Origin: Paramecium pentaurelia
Taxonomy: Eukaryota; Ciliophora; Oligohymenophorea; Peniculida; Parameciidae
Length of the DNA: 64,000 nucleotides
Direction of reading: 5' to 3'
Assembly (NCBI GenBank): GCA_905183005.1
Contig: CAJJDO010000010.1
Span: forward strand, 731,865 to 795,864
Shown piece by piece: positions 1 to 11,127 of the stretch; positions within the stretch are counted from its first letter, which is position 1, and each line of letters begins with the position of its first letter. The notes beneath the pieces are model-generated. The model made no database searches and had not been told where the DNA came from. It worked only from the letters and a program-made list of their open reading frames with translations. The position numbers and the translations under genes are program-made.

Positions 1-1
1 A

Positions 2-325
2 AGTGTTAGATCCAAGTTTATTAGTGAAAATGTAAAAAATCCAAAAAAAGGAGTAGGATTTCTGAGTGATGCAAGAAGAATGAATGTAAGTTTATCGAGA
101 TGCAGATAATCCTTAATAGTTGTATGTGATATCTTTAAAATATCATGTAATGAAAGATGGAGAAGTCTGATCAACTATAGTATTTAATTAGGTTCATGTT
201 ACAGAGTAGAAACAGAAGATATATCTGAATGGTTTTAATCATTCGATTAAGATCCTCTTAGATATTCTATTATTAATGAAATAACTTTTAAGAAAAAAGT
301 GAAACCTGAATAGGTGAAAACATGA
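2..325 (+). CDS. SEN1/UPF1-like SF1 helicase, C-terminal end (5' partial)
   Basis: The frame is open from base 2 to TGA 323-325 and gives the last 107 residues of a gene that starts outside the window. Near the N-terminal end the peptide has G-V-G-F-L-S-D-A-R-R-M-N-V-S-L-S-R-C-R, followed by S-L-I-V-V and a W-R-S-L-I segment. That arrangement is typical of motif VI and the end of RecA domain 2 in the SEN1/UPF1/SETX group of superfamily 1 helicases, where the RRMNVALTR arginines contact ATP. The family unwinds RNA or RNA:DNA hybrids. The second arginine of the usual T-R-A/S element is present as S-R-C. The walker motifs lie outside the window, so which family member this is cannot be decided. 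No intron was needed. Confidence 0.75.
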
Positions 326-865
326 AAATGTATAATATATTAAAATGTATTCATATCTGTAGTAAAATTTAAATAACATTCAAAAATGGCATTTAGTTTC
401 ATAACAATTGTGGTTAGAATAATAAATTTTATGAATCTTTCTAATTTTAAATTAATTGTTATTATTTATATTTCTAAATATTTTAAATATTGAATCTAAT
501 AATATTGATATCTTTTATATTGGAAAAATGATAAAACATGAATAATAACATTAAAATTACTTATTCTTTATTAAAAATTATAGATATGGTTTATCAACAT
601 ATAGGCTTATGAAGTGTGCACTGGGTAGATTTCTTTTTATGAAAAGAAAAATGAAGACAATATTAATCAAACAATCTAAAGCACAATTTTTTGTAGAGAT
701 TTATTAAATTCAATAAGTTTAAGATTTTTAAGATGAATGGTTAGATTTTGATTTATTAATAATACTAAAAAAGTGATTTTTCATTTAAATAATTATGTTT
801 AAAAATAAATTATAATTATATTATTAATGATTGAAAAATGAACTTCATTCTATCAAGAGTGACAC
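326..865. other. Intergenic stretch with only weak ORFs
   Basis: This is strongly AT-rich. A plus-strand ORF at 528-776 (82 codons) and a second frame at 542-734 are open, but neither shows a recognisable motif. In DNA this AT-rich with TGA as the only stop, such lengths are expected by chance. It holds the 3' flanks of the two converging neighbours. A short unrecognised gene around 528-776 cannot be excluded. Confidence 0.4.
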
Positions 866-1798
866 TCATACATGTAATGATTTGGCATTTGATTTCATTT
901 TATTTATACATTTTTATTGGGAATTTCGTTATTAAGAGAAAGAAGGTGACGGTCCCTTTTTATTTTAAGATGAAATTTTACAATCTTTCTATTTTTGTTT
1001 TAAATTTATAGTTAAATTATATGTTCCTAATGGTTATGACTTTTAAAACTTAGAATTTGAATAAGTTTACTAATAATTTTTTTATTTGTTTAATCCATTT
1101 TCTAATATCTCTAAGTCTTTGTTAATTTTACTGGATGTATTAGATTTATATTCTTATATGGTTGAAATGGATAGAGATTTATCTAAATTTGATTTGCTTT
1201 CATTATTTTATGTTATTATTCTTTTGCTAGATTCATTATTATTATTTTTTAATAGTCCATAATATTGTTGATTTTCAAGGTTTACTTGCTTCTCTAAAGA
1301 TTCTAATTTAATGTATTTATTTTAATCTTTGATACCTTTCTAAAATAACTATTGCAAATTTTTAATTAATGCCTTTTTATTTTGTTTAGGTGATTATAAT
1401 TTCTCCTTACTAATCCCTGTAAATATTAATTAATTCTAATCTTCTTCAGATACATATATTTTTAAACAAAGTTTATCTGATTCCAATTTTTCAATCATTC
1501 TCAAATTTCTCTTTACAGGAGGTTCCATTTTTGGAACTTGAGATTAAGGTTATGGAATGTCAATTATGCTATTCTTTTATTATTAAATTTTAAAGTTTCC
1601 AGTTGAAAACATCCTATCGAAATTTGGACTTTCACTTAATTTTCTATCTGTAATCAATCCAATTTCTAATCTTTTTTTATCTCCTTTACAACTTGATCTT
1701 AAAGATGAATTAGGAAGTCCAGGAGAATTAATTCTTCTATATGAAAGTGATTCTTTATTTCTGGTTTGATTTCTATGTAATTGACAAACTTGATCCAT
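866..1798 (-). CDS. Coiled-coil protein of unknown function
   Basis: One uninterrupted 310-codon frame runs from ATG (1798) to TGA (868-866). The N-terminal 70 residues are basic and Ser/Arg-rich. A lysine/glutamate/glutamine-rich middle (about residues 90-230) has heptad-like leucines, as in K-Y-I-K-L-E-S-L-E-K-Q-V, so a coiled coil is likely. The tail is low-complexity and rich in Ser, Lys and Asn. No enzyme motif, signal peptide or membrane segment is visible. The start codon lies 29 bp from the divergent start of the next gene, so the two probably share a promoter. The length and absence of TGA make it a real gene; its function is not recognised. Confidence 0.8.
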
Positions 1799-1827
1799 TT
1801 TTTACGAAATAAATTCGTTAATAATTA
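1799..1827. promoter_or_regulatory. 29-bp head-to-head intergenic promoter region
   Basis: Only 29 bp separate the start codons of the minus-strand coiled-coil gene and the plus-strand RAD51-like gene. The stretch must hold both 5' leaders and the core promoter elements. Such spacing is normal for Paramecium macronuclear genes. No recognisable TATA or initiator element stands out from the AT-rich background. Confidence 0.5.
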
Positions 1828-2692
1828 ATGGATTAAGATGGATTTAATTTCTAAACCCTAGAATCTATATTAAATAGAATTGGGGCTTCAAATTGTAATA
1901 TTATTGCATTAAAATTAGATTAACAACTAGCTCTTTTTGATAAAAAGCTTTTTCTAGACACATAAACATCAGATATCTTATATTAAGAGAAAGATTATTT
2001 ATATCATCTTGTTACAAAGAAAAAGAATCTAGAAATCAATTAAATCTAGAATCCTGTATAACCTATTTAATTAGAATTCACCAAGTTTAAACAATTAAAT
2101 GAATACTTAAAACCAACTGCTTGGAGTCTAGAAATAATTGGACCTTCATTAAGTTTTAAATCTCAAATATTAAGAGACATGGCTGAAACTATGTCTCAAA
2201 ATAACATTCAAATTCTCTATATCAGTATTCATGAGGAATATTCAAACTCAAAATTTAAAGTTATCAAAATGAAATAACCAAAAGAATTATTTATTTTACT
2301 TTCTATTCTAGTAGAAAGTCAAGAATAACGTATTAATTCATTTATAATTAATAGATTATAACTTATTAATAATAGATGGATTAAGTTCTCTATTATATCA
2401 AACAGCATAAATGAATGTTATTGAAAATTAATTATAAGAACTTCAATAACTTTTAGCTTTATTAAAAGAAAAAAAAGGTGTTCAAGTAGTAATCTCATCA
2501 ATTGCAAAAATGAGAGAAAATTACACTAGTTATAATTAAACTTAAGATTGTAATATAATAGTTTAAATAAGTAGAATTTATAAGTTAAGATAAAATCTTT
2601 TAAAAAACTATATTAAATAACCCTTGGTAATGTATATGGTAATCCTAATTGAGTATATAAAGACTAGTAGAAACTAAATAGGATTATAATGA
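1828..2692 (+). CDS. RAD51-paralog-like RecA-fold protein with degenerate Walker A
   Basis: Two exons (1828-2329, 2355-2692) flank a 25-nt intron and encode 279 aa. The middle resembles the RecA/RAD51 core: G-P-S-L-S-F-K-S-Q-I stands where a Walker A motif (GxxxxGKT/S) belongs, followed by a helix, and N-L-L-I-I-D-G-L-S-S-L is a good Walker B strand. Then comes V-Q-V-V-I-S-S-I, like the strand after the L2 region. RAD51 paralogs act in homologous recombination and repair. The P-loop has lost its second glycine (S-F-K-S for x-G-K-S) but keeps Lys-Ser, so ATP hydrolysis is doubtful while a structural role remains possible. The paralog (XRCC2-, RAD51C- or RAD51D-like) was not determined. The start shares a 29-bp divergent region with the upstream gene. 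Confidence 0.65.
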
Positions 2693-2967
2693 AAATTTGA
2701 ATAAAAACACTTTAAAATTATAATATTTTTGTTTTTATGATGGAATTATAAAACCTGAGATTGGTATTTAGATATGATTATTTTAATCTTATATTTTTCA
2801 ATTACAATTTCTTAAATGAGAAATAATAAATTTTAAGTTTATAATTATCATTATTTAATTAATTATCAATAATTTCAGTATAAAGAAAACTTTAACTATT
2901 AGATGTAGGAAAGAATCTACAAATTAAATTATACGAAAATCAACAAACAAATATTTTTATCTTATAA

Positions 2968-3861
2968 TCATTTTTTACATTTAATAAATCTATGTTTAAC
3001 TTTCATCGAATCTATAAGTTTTACAAGATCTCGATTATTCATTTTATAATAATCCTTGTTAGTTTGTTTATTTGAGTCTTTATGAAAATGACTTTATTAT
3101 ATTAAACTAGATTAAAAATGGCAGTGAGTATGAGGTGAAAATGAAGTTTAAGTTATCGATTTTGCATTTGTTGATTGAAATGACTTACGATTTACAATAC
3201 TCAAAGGTTTAAGATAGACTTCTAATTTAGGATTTGTATCTTTTAACATTTTTGTCATATATTAAGATATATGACTTTTTCTTGACTCTCTTCCATGACT
3301 TAAAATTTAATGACCAAAAGAATCATGATTATCAGGTGCAGTTTTTAACCTTTAAGCATTTAATGATTATTTTACCTTTGTGATTGATGTGATTAAGGTA
3401 ACAGAAGGACAGGTTATGGTTATAAATGAGCTGGAACAACTGATTATGGTTTTCTTAAAGTTGTCAAATTTCGAACAGCCCTTAGAAGATGCATTCTCTT
3501 CCTGAATTTTTTAATTGCTTCCATTTTATAGGTTAGGATGAAGATTATTGCATTAATTACAGCTTTGAATCTCTTTAATATTCTTTTTCGTTTCTGCCAT
3601 CTTCAATTTTATATATTAATACCTTGATTCATTGAAAGGATATTGTTTTTTTATCATTTCGAAATATTTAGTGCCTTTCCCACATTCAGAACAATTACAG
3701 CTTTGATTCAATATTTGATATTCTTTTTCTAACATTTCTCTATTCTAATACAATAGAGTTCTTTTCTTTTGAATCCTTTCAGCTTATGTATTAACTTTTA
3801 TAGTTCTAACATGTTTAAGTTCATAAAAGTCAAGTGGAGACAGTGAAGCTTCTTCTGACAT
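2968..3861 (-). CDS. Unknown protein with paired CxxC motifs
   Basis: A single 297-aa frame runs from ATG at 3861 to TGA at 2970-2968. The N-terminal third has a lysine/arginine-rich helical stretch, then C-N-C-S-E-C-G-K-G-T-K-Y-F and, about 45 residues on, S-C-N-Q-C-N-N-L-H. These CxxC pairs could bind one zinc ion, though the spacing fits no family I recognise. The rest is Ser/Thr/Lys-rich and hydrophilic, with no signal peptide or membrane segment. No intron is needed. The frame length argues strongly for a real gene; the function is unknown. Confidence 0.75.
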
Positions 3862-4084
3862 TTATTTAATAAATTAAATCTTAAAATATAAGACTGCAAG
3901 TCTCATTAAAAATATAAGAAATAATTAGAAATTTACTCTTTATTTTTAATATAAAATATTCTTTCGATTATCTATCAATCATGAACTCTTTATTTATATA
4001 ATTAATATATATATATATATATATAATGAATGGATTTGTTCATAAATTCTAAAATCATTTAATTAAAAATTAACAAACAAAACA

Positions 4085-4322
4085 ATGGATTCCACTAAAG
4101 AAAGAGTTGAAGGAACTAGAGCAACTGTTATTGAAATTATTGGAAGAACAGGTAATAAAATTTATAATAAATTGTATAGGATCTAGAGGTGGTATTACAT
4201 AAGTTAAAGTTTAATTGGTTGGATAATAAAGAACATTAATTAGAAATGTTATGGGTCCAGTAAGAAAGGGAGACACCTTAGAGCTTATGGAATGTGAAAG
4301 AGAAGCTAGAAGATTAAGATGA
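4085..4322 (+). CDS. RPS28: 40S ribosomal protein eS28 (RPS28)
   Basis: Two exons (4085-4151 and 4180-4322) joined across a 28-nt intron give a 69-residue protein, the normal length for eS28. It begins M-D-S-T-K and carries the conserved core G-R-T-G-S-R-G-G-I-T-Q-V and the C-terminal E-C-E-R-E-A-R-R-L-R that marks the family. eS28 sits on the head of the 40S subunit near the mRNA exit channel. The intron splits the glycine codon of the R-T-G-S-R-G motif; without splicing the frame is lost. This is the most secure gene in the window and a good check of the genetic code and intron size used here. Confidence 0.97.
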
Positions 4323-5309
4323 TTGGATGAATTATGTACATTAAAAATTGCAAATTTAATTGTTATTGCTAGCTATGCTTATTCATCATAATTAAAAGTT
4401 TTATCACTTATATATATTCAAATAACAGTTTAAATACACTATTAGAAACATGAGATATCAATTTTATATTTTGATATTCTGATTCTAAATTTGATGTTCT
4501 CATCTCTATTTCCATCAGATAACAATCATATTCATCTTATTTTTCTAAACAATAGATTACTTAAAATATTAAAATAAGAAAATTTATGTATTAAAACCTG
4601 AATTAATTGAAAACCTAAAAAACCATTATATAATTAAATCATATAAAAAGTCTAGTTCAAAATGAATACAATTAATCCTTCTTAAGATCAACTCTGATTT
4701 AAATGGATTGTTGAATTATAATTATAATTTATAATAATATTATAATATCATTACCTTCTCTCATTTATATTATAAAGATATACAATTAATATAAAAATCC
4801 CACTTTTTTCCAATTAATAATTAAATATGTACTTTGATTAATATCTCCACTCTTTAAATTATAATATATTGATAGAAATATGAATAAAATGAAAAGATAA
4901 ATTTATATATATGAATGTTATTCTAACTATTATAATAAAATTGAAAGTTGAATACTTTAATATTCTGTGAACACTTAATTAATTCATTGTAATTATTAAA
5001 TAAAATTATTATCTTTAAATTTTGATGTTAAAATCAAAGGCTTTTGTTAAAAGAATACTCATTTACATAAGGCTTTTAATTTTATTTTAAGTTATTTATA
5101 ATTTTAAGTTTAGATACTTTAGTATTGAAAACAAACAGTAGAAGCTAATTATATTATGAATATTTGGTAACTTTATCTCTTAAGAATGTCTTTAAATTGA
5201 TTGAAAGATAAATCTAAATATGAGTATGATACTTAAAGATTATAAAGCTATTTTAAAGATACAATAATCAGATAAATAAATTATGCATATAATTTAATTA
5301 AATTAATTA
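4323..5309. other. Nearly 1 kb without a confident gene
   Basis: This is AT-rich. A minus-strand frame entering from ATG near 4631 stays open past 4330, and antisense across eS28, for over 150 codons. Parts look protein-like (D-E-Y-D-C-Y-L-M-E-I-E-M-R at about 4480-4530). No proper stop, intron or motif settles a model. A 44-codon plus-strand ORF at 5023-5157 is probably noise. A small or decayed gene may be present. Confidence 0.35.
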
Positions 5310-6670
5310 ATGTTTATCATAGGTGTAATGTTACTGTATTGCTGTTATTAGCTTGAATTAGAATATGTAAATGATGATCAAGCAGTATGTCTAGATGGAT
5401 CACTAGGTGTAAGGCTTTTATTATATATTTAAGTCGTATTATTTTCAGAAAGGATACAAGGAAGGCAAAAATAAGTTTTTGATTCATTTTGAAGGAGGAG
5501 AGTATTAACATATTTATTTAATATAGTCTAATATTAGGTAGCAGTGAAGAAGAATATTTTAGAAATGCGATTCTTAAGTAAATTTTTACTCTTATAAAGA
5601 TAGGGGACATTATATGGAAGTTCGTTGAATAGAGCTTTGTCATAAGATTTCGATGGTTTATTATCCTAAAATTAAAGTTAAAATATCAACTTTTATAATT
5701 GGAACATCATATATATAAATTCCTGCGATGGGACTGGTTAAGAAAGTTTGTTGATTATTTCTAGGTCATTAAGGCTATAGATAAGATGCTATTGATTATG
5801 AATAAAAGAATATCTATTTTCGTGGTGAATTAATTATCAGAAGTATTATTGCAGAGTACAGTACACAATTATAAAATTCTGAAGTAATAATTTTATCAGG
5901 ATGTTCAATTGGTGCAGTAGCTGCTTTATAATGGTCATAATATATTAGTTAAATAATACCAAATAGTGTTTCTTTACTTTGTATTGCAGATTCTGGAATA
6001 CTTATTGATATGTAATCCATAGATGGTAGTGAATTGCTAAAATAATCATTAAAAATAATGAACTATGTTGTTAATATTGAATCAGATGTTCCTATTAATA
6101 GTTGTGCTAGAAATTATCCAAATTAAAGTTGGAAATGTTTTTATTTTTAAAATTTGTTAAACTATATTACTAAACCTGTCTTTATAATTTAATCTTTGTA
6201 TGATTTTGGTTTCCTTTAAGATTATTTAAAAATAGAATGCATTAAAGATATGACCTTAAATTACTGTTCAACAATTGAAAAAGACTATATTAACTATGCT
6301 TATACATAATTTTAATCAACAATTAAAAGTAAAACATCATCTAATAAAAAAATGGGATCATTTGCTCCAAGTTGTATCTCTAATTGGTATTCTTAGATTT
6401 TTATTAAAATTTGTTTATAGCCTTTTTCTGAATTCTGCCTCGTTTTCTATTAATTGGTCAATACCTGAGAAATCAGGGAAAACTATATCCTAAACATTAA
6501 GCAAATGGATAGAAGTTTAGCAAAGAAATTAAGGAGATGAGGATTAATTAGTACTAATTGATGATGTTTATTGGCCAAATAATTAACCTTGTGCTAAATT
6601 AGCATCTTAATCAATTTTTAATAGATATGGAAATATATTATACTTTTTCTTTATAATACTAAATTTTTGA
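5310..6670 (+). CDS. Notum / pectin-acetylesterase-like protein, catalytic His replaced
   Basis: Six exons with introns at 5409-5433, 5502-5526, 5538-5562, 5737-5764 and 6387-6420 (25, 25, 25, 28 and 34 nt) restore one frame. The family signature is clear: C-L-D-G-S near the N terminus, F-L-I-H-F-E-G-G, Y-G-S-S, then N-F-Y-N-W-N and a C-D-G turn, and the nucleophile elbow L-S-G-C-S-I-G-A-V. Plant PAEs deacetylate pectin; animal Notum removes palmitoleate from Wnt. The serine is present, and an aspartate in S-L-Y-D-F-G fits the acid. The C-x-x-H element carrying the family histidine reads A-P-S-C-I-S-N-C, so Asn replaces His and activity is doubtful. The N terminus is short and only weakly hydrophobic. 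The fifth intron is the least secure. Confidence 0.8.
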
Positions 6671-6837
6671 TGCATATATAAAAAAACAATATTATATAGG
6701 ATTTAAAAATTAAACAATGATTTGATGGGGGTTCGTGTTCATGTTAACAAACTCTTTAATTTATTATTTTATTGAATTAATTCAGATAAATCTCAATTTT
6801 CTAATAATTGGTTCTCAATACTTATATTATTTAATTA

Positions 6838-7806
6838 ATGTCTCACTCATCCAGTAGAATCGTTGTTTCAATGCTCACTTTGAATTCACTATTACAAATA
6901 TATGAAAATCAACCCTTTGAATTTAATGATTCTAACTTGATGATGTAACATCCTTAACTAACCTCAATAATTCCCACTAATCAAGTATTTATATCTGATA
7001 TCAATCTAGATGATAAATTTGACAGTTGGAATATTAATATTATTCTTAATAGATTGGAAGAATAAACTTAATATAATTACTTCATTATTCTTTGGATTAT
7101 CAGTTATAATGTAAAATTTCAAGTAAATTAATAATTAATGTAGCTTTCTACTACCAAAAACATTGAATATAATACAAATTTATTTGTAGTTACTAATTAT
7201 CATAAAGTATATTTACTTTTAAACAAAAAAAATCTATTTTAGTATTAAATCTCTTGAAAATAATAATAAACCAGCAATTACTATTTCTAATAAATTATCT
7301 ACTAAGAAAAAAATTACTAAAATCCCTAAAAAAGTTGAAAAATTAAAATTAAAATAAGAAAATAATATAACTAATGAAATCTAAGCTAAAATTGTTTAAT
7401 AAGAAATGAATATTGAACAAACTTAAATAAGAGATGTATAAATATAAGAATAATCAAATTAATTGATTCAAGAATAACATATTAGTGAAGCAGAATTAGA
7501 AACAGAGAATTAATGTGAAATTAATCATTCGGATCTTTCATAAATATCTTCAATAAAAGAAGAACAAAGTATTATTCTTTAAAATAATTAGAACTACAAA
7601 TATAATTGAAATTTAATGGTAAAAATGAATAATTTTGTTGTACTTTTGATACCTTTGAAACAATATCTCAAATTCTTTCTAGTTCATTTACAGATAAATA
7701 GATAATATAAATAAAGATTCATATACTACTTAATTTTTATGATGAAAATCAAGATGGTAGTTGTAGATTATGGTGTATTAAGAAATTATTAGCTTTTTAA
7801 TTTTGA
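6838..7806 (+). CDS. Unknown protein with a single EF-hand-like loop
   Basis: Exons 6838-7185, 7208-7568 and 7592-7806, with introns of 22 and 23 nt, give 307 aa. The middle is rich in Gln, Lys, Glu and Asn. Near the C terminus, L-L-N-F-Y-D-E-N-Q-D-G-S matches the start of an EF-hand calcium loop (D-x-N-x-D-G), but the expected hydrophobic residue and glutamate after the glycine are not seen. A further intron inside the loop, extending the gene toward 8.3 kb, is therefore possible. A 21-nt in-frame candidate intron near 7120-7140 cannot be decided. The first two thirds of the model are better supported than the end. Confidence 0.5.
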
Positions 7807-8861
7807 ATATAGATTTATTTAAATTCTTATGCATTTTATTAGAAAAAAAGAACTTAATTTTATTAATTTTTAATTATAATCTAAACAATCTAATTTCATA
7901 TAATTTTTTTTCTTTTAAGAAGGATTTATACCAATTAATATTTTAATTACTCTATATGTAAATCAAAATTTATTTTTCATATTATCTTTCAAGATCTATA
8001 TGATAATATGGTATTTATAAATCAAAATTAAAATTAAATAATTTAATTATCAGGATGACAACTACTTTAATCTGAATATTGATATTAATTAGTATTGGAA
8101 GAAGATCTATCTTTAACCCTTCTTGATTTTGATTCAAATGACTTTGATAATGTTTATTTTGAAATATTAGCATTTGAATACCTTCCTAAATTTGAATAAT
8201 AAATAATAAATACTAGCATTTTAAGAAATATTTCTACTATATCTTTCATATTCAAAACTATGCCTTAGTTATTACTATTTATTATATGAAGTCTTAGCTG
8301 ATTATATTCTATCATAAAGTTTCTTTAATGATTATAAATATTTACAATATTTTCGAAATCTATAGATAAATTTTGACTTCTTTTTGTTGATAATCTGCTA
8401 GAATTTAATTTAAATTTCTATTTCATTTTTGATTTATTTAATTCTCCTTATTTTAAATCAATATTCACAATCTTGCTAATTAGTATAGAATTGCATTTAT
8501 TTATATCTTTTTACCTCTAAATCATAAATAAATAATAATAAAGCATACTCATATTTATTTTAATGTCTAGAACAAACTGATAAAAAATAAGGTTTAAAAG
8601 GACTATTAGTTTTTACTATAGATTTTGCATTTCTAACACTATATAAATGCTAATCATAAGACTATATATTTATTAATATTTAATACCTTTATTTAAGATT
8701 TAACTTAACATATTTTACTAACAGGTGTGAAGTTCCACATTTTATATAATTTTAATATTGAAAAATTAAAATAAAACTTTCAAAAAAAATATTAATTAAT
8801 AAATTTAGTATAATTATTTTTGATATTAAATATATAATAGAACAAAATGAATAAGTTTCAA
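7807..8861. other. AT-rich stretch with an unassigned coding-like segment
   Basis: About 1 kb lacks a clear gene. A plus-strand frame at 8083-8289 reads like protein (E-E-D-L-S-L-T-L-L-D-F-D-S-N-D-F-D), acidic and similar in flavour to a calcium-loop region. It is preceded by TGA and could be a downstream exon of the EF-hand-like gene that ends at 7806, or a decayed remnant. The rest (8300-8860) is very AT-rich and shows nothing recognisable. Confidence 0.35.
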
Positions 8862-10061
8862 TCATATTACATTTTATAATAATAGATCTTTAATATCATA
8901 TAAGGAATCAAAGTGTTAATTCTATTGTTCTAAACTTTTTTTTATCATTAAAAGAGTTTCATTTATTAATAATCTTTCTTTCTATTCTCCTAATTTCTAT
9001 TCTTCTTATGTTTATTGAGTATCTTAATGATTATTTTATGTTATTTATTCATCATTCAATTTAATTTAATCATTGATATGAGTTAAAATTTATGTTTATT
9101 AAATAGGCAATTCAAATTTAGTTTAATTTTCAATTTTACTGTTTATTCCACCATTTAATTCTTAATGTTTTTAATCATTCAAAATATCATCAATAGTAAA
9201 TTTATCATTTTATTAATGTTAATCATTAGGAATATCTACAGTTTATTATTTTGTTTGTATTGTTAATTATCCTTAAGTTTCAGGAAATTAAATGGAATCT
9301 AAAACCTTTTTAGGTAATTCTACTTTGACTCCTCTTTTTTCAAGTTAACCACTTAATTTGGCTATTATGAAATGAAATCTATTTTCAATTGACTCCTCTT
9401 TAATACTTAAATCAGAAGCAATATCATTAAATTTAGCAGAATTCAAGAAATTAGAAATAATTCGAGTATCTCTTTCAATATCCCAAAATATAGTAGGTGC
9501 TTATTATTATATATATGCTATTTCAGACCATCTTTTTTAAAGTGATGGTCTATCTCTATGTGGAAATCTTTACTAAATCTTAATCCAGTTTCCTTTATGT
9601 TTGCGATATGTAAAAATTAAAAGAGAATCTTCTTTTGGTGTCCATGTTAGATCTACCTCTTCTTCTTCATCTTCAAACTCTTCTGGTTCTCTAATCATAG
9701 TATACCTTCTCGAACATTCAATATGATCTTTGGTTTTTATTTTATCTGATATGAGTTTCCAATCTTCTGTTTTAAAGCGTTCAACCAATTATAACAAAAG
9801 AACATCTTCACCAATAGTCCAATAAGAATTAATCTTCTTTTTTTCAATTCTATGATCAAAATCTTTTCCATTCATTAATGGATATTTAGGATTGAATTTG
9901 TCTTATATATTCTAATATTATTTTCCATATTTATCATCTAACATAGAACCATTCTATTTATAAGGATTAAAATTATCTATTCCTTCTTTTCTTTATTTAT
10001 TATTAAATGATTAGATGAAATTATTGACTTCATAATCATCTGAATCTGAATCACTCATCAT
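8862..10061 (-). CDS. Myb/SANT-domain protein with two repeats
   Basis: A single 399-codon frame runs from ATG at 10061. After an acidic N terminus of about 75 residues there are two Myb-like helix-turn-helix repeats. The first starts Y-W-T-I-G-E-D-V-L-L-L (about residues 83-135, with D-W-K-L-I as the middle tryptophan). The second starts L-T-W-T-P-K-E-D-S-L-L (about 150-200, with N-W-I-K-I and Q-K-R-W). Fifteen acidic residues separate them. The C-terminal half is Gln/Asn-rich and ends in a predicted helical stretch. The spaced tryptophans suggest DNA binding, as in SNAPc190, CDC5 or telomere-binding Myb proteins; which applies is not clear. A second ATG follows directly, so the start could be three bases downstream. 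Confidence 0.82.
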
Positions 10062-10181
10062 TTCTCTTTTATAAATTATGGTTCAATTTATCAAAAAATC
10101 ATAGTTAATAATAGACAAATATTATCTGGATTTCTAAATATTATATAAAATTTAATAAAAATTTACAAATCATTTAATTCA

Positions 10182-11127
10182 TCATTAATTCAAATACTTT
10201 GATATTCTGTTTAATAATTCATATCCAAGAATAAAATTACCAGAATTCCACATAAAACTCAAAAAAGGTAATGCTAAATACCATGGTTTATCATCAACTA
10301 TAGTTAAGATTTTAAAAGGAATATCTTTCCATAATTGTCTTGATAAGTTTAAATTCAAATATATTTCTTCTTTCTGTCCTTTCAACATTATTGATTTAGG
10401 TGTCAATAATCTAAAATTTATTATAATTACAACATACCTTGATACTATTGTTAAAATTGTACCCATCCCTATACTTATTTACCATGCTGATATAGGAATT
10501 CCTTTTTAATTTCTTAAAAAGTATAAACAAAGTGGTAAATAAAATATATGATGAAAAGAGGTTAACAATCTTAATTTTGTAGTTGACGGCCATGTCAAAT
10601 ATCTATATTTATTAATTATTCAAATACTTTGCAACTCCAATTGGCCATATTCTAAATAATGCAAATGCCAATAAATCTACATACCATAAAACTTAATCAA
10701 TCGATACTAATATCATACTGGCAGCCAATATTAAAGGTTTATTTCTAATTATAAATCAATAATACTTCCAAAATGCATATGCAGAACTAATTAAACTCAA
10801 ATTACAAGCCCACATTAATTCATAAAATATTGTAAATTTTGCTTAACCAAATCTAGCTATTACAATAAGCAAAACATAAAATAAGAATCCTAATGCAATT
10901 AAATTTCTTGATGTTTATGATTCTTAAAACTAATTTAAAAATTAAATTACATCTTCAATTTGTTCTTTTTAATTATTTTCCAATTTTATGCTTCCATACA
11001 TATAACTTAATGAGCTTATCACAAAGCAAAATAATGGATGTAAAAGCTATCCATATTTTGGATCCTTGTAATTGGAATGTGAAAATATAAATTTACCAAT
11101 GAATCTCAATGTTGAAATTGCAGCCAT
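10182..11127 (-). CDS. Polytopic membrane protein of unknown family
   Basis: Four exons, with introns at 10411-10437 (27 nt), 10603-10627 (25 nt) and 10745-10765 (21 nt), encode a protein of about 290 residues. Several hydrophobic segments are separated by short polar loops: L-L-H-P-L-F-C-F-V-I near residue 28, L-I-A-L-G-F-L-F-Y-V near 78, P-L-I-L-A-A-S-M-I-L, a W-Y-V-D-L-L-A-F-A-L segment, and H-H-I-F-Y-L-P-L-C-L. After these comes a loop K-S-I-M-L-K-G-Q-K-E-E, then another hydrophobic stretch before the end. I count six or seven likely membrane spans. There is no cleavable signal peptide. I do not recognise the family; a transporter or an ER or peroxisomal membrane protein is possible. The introns are well supported because each frame change is resolved exactly. 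Confidence 0.75.

Noticed and set aside
4010..4024. Short (AT)n microsatellite upstream of RPS28
   Set aside because: Simple AT repeat typical of the background; no evidence of regulatory function.
4150..4320. Minus-strand frame open across RPS28
   Set aside because: Antisense shadow of a certain gene; TGA is rare in AT-rich DNA and no start, stop or motif supports it.
6275..6493. Plus-strand ORF inside the Notum-like gene
   Set aside because: It is partly an exon of that gene in a shifted frame; the first part is a shadow and only the last part is coding after the 34-nt intron.
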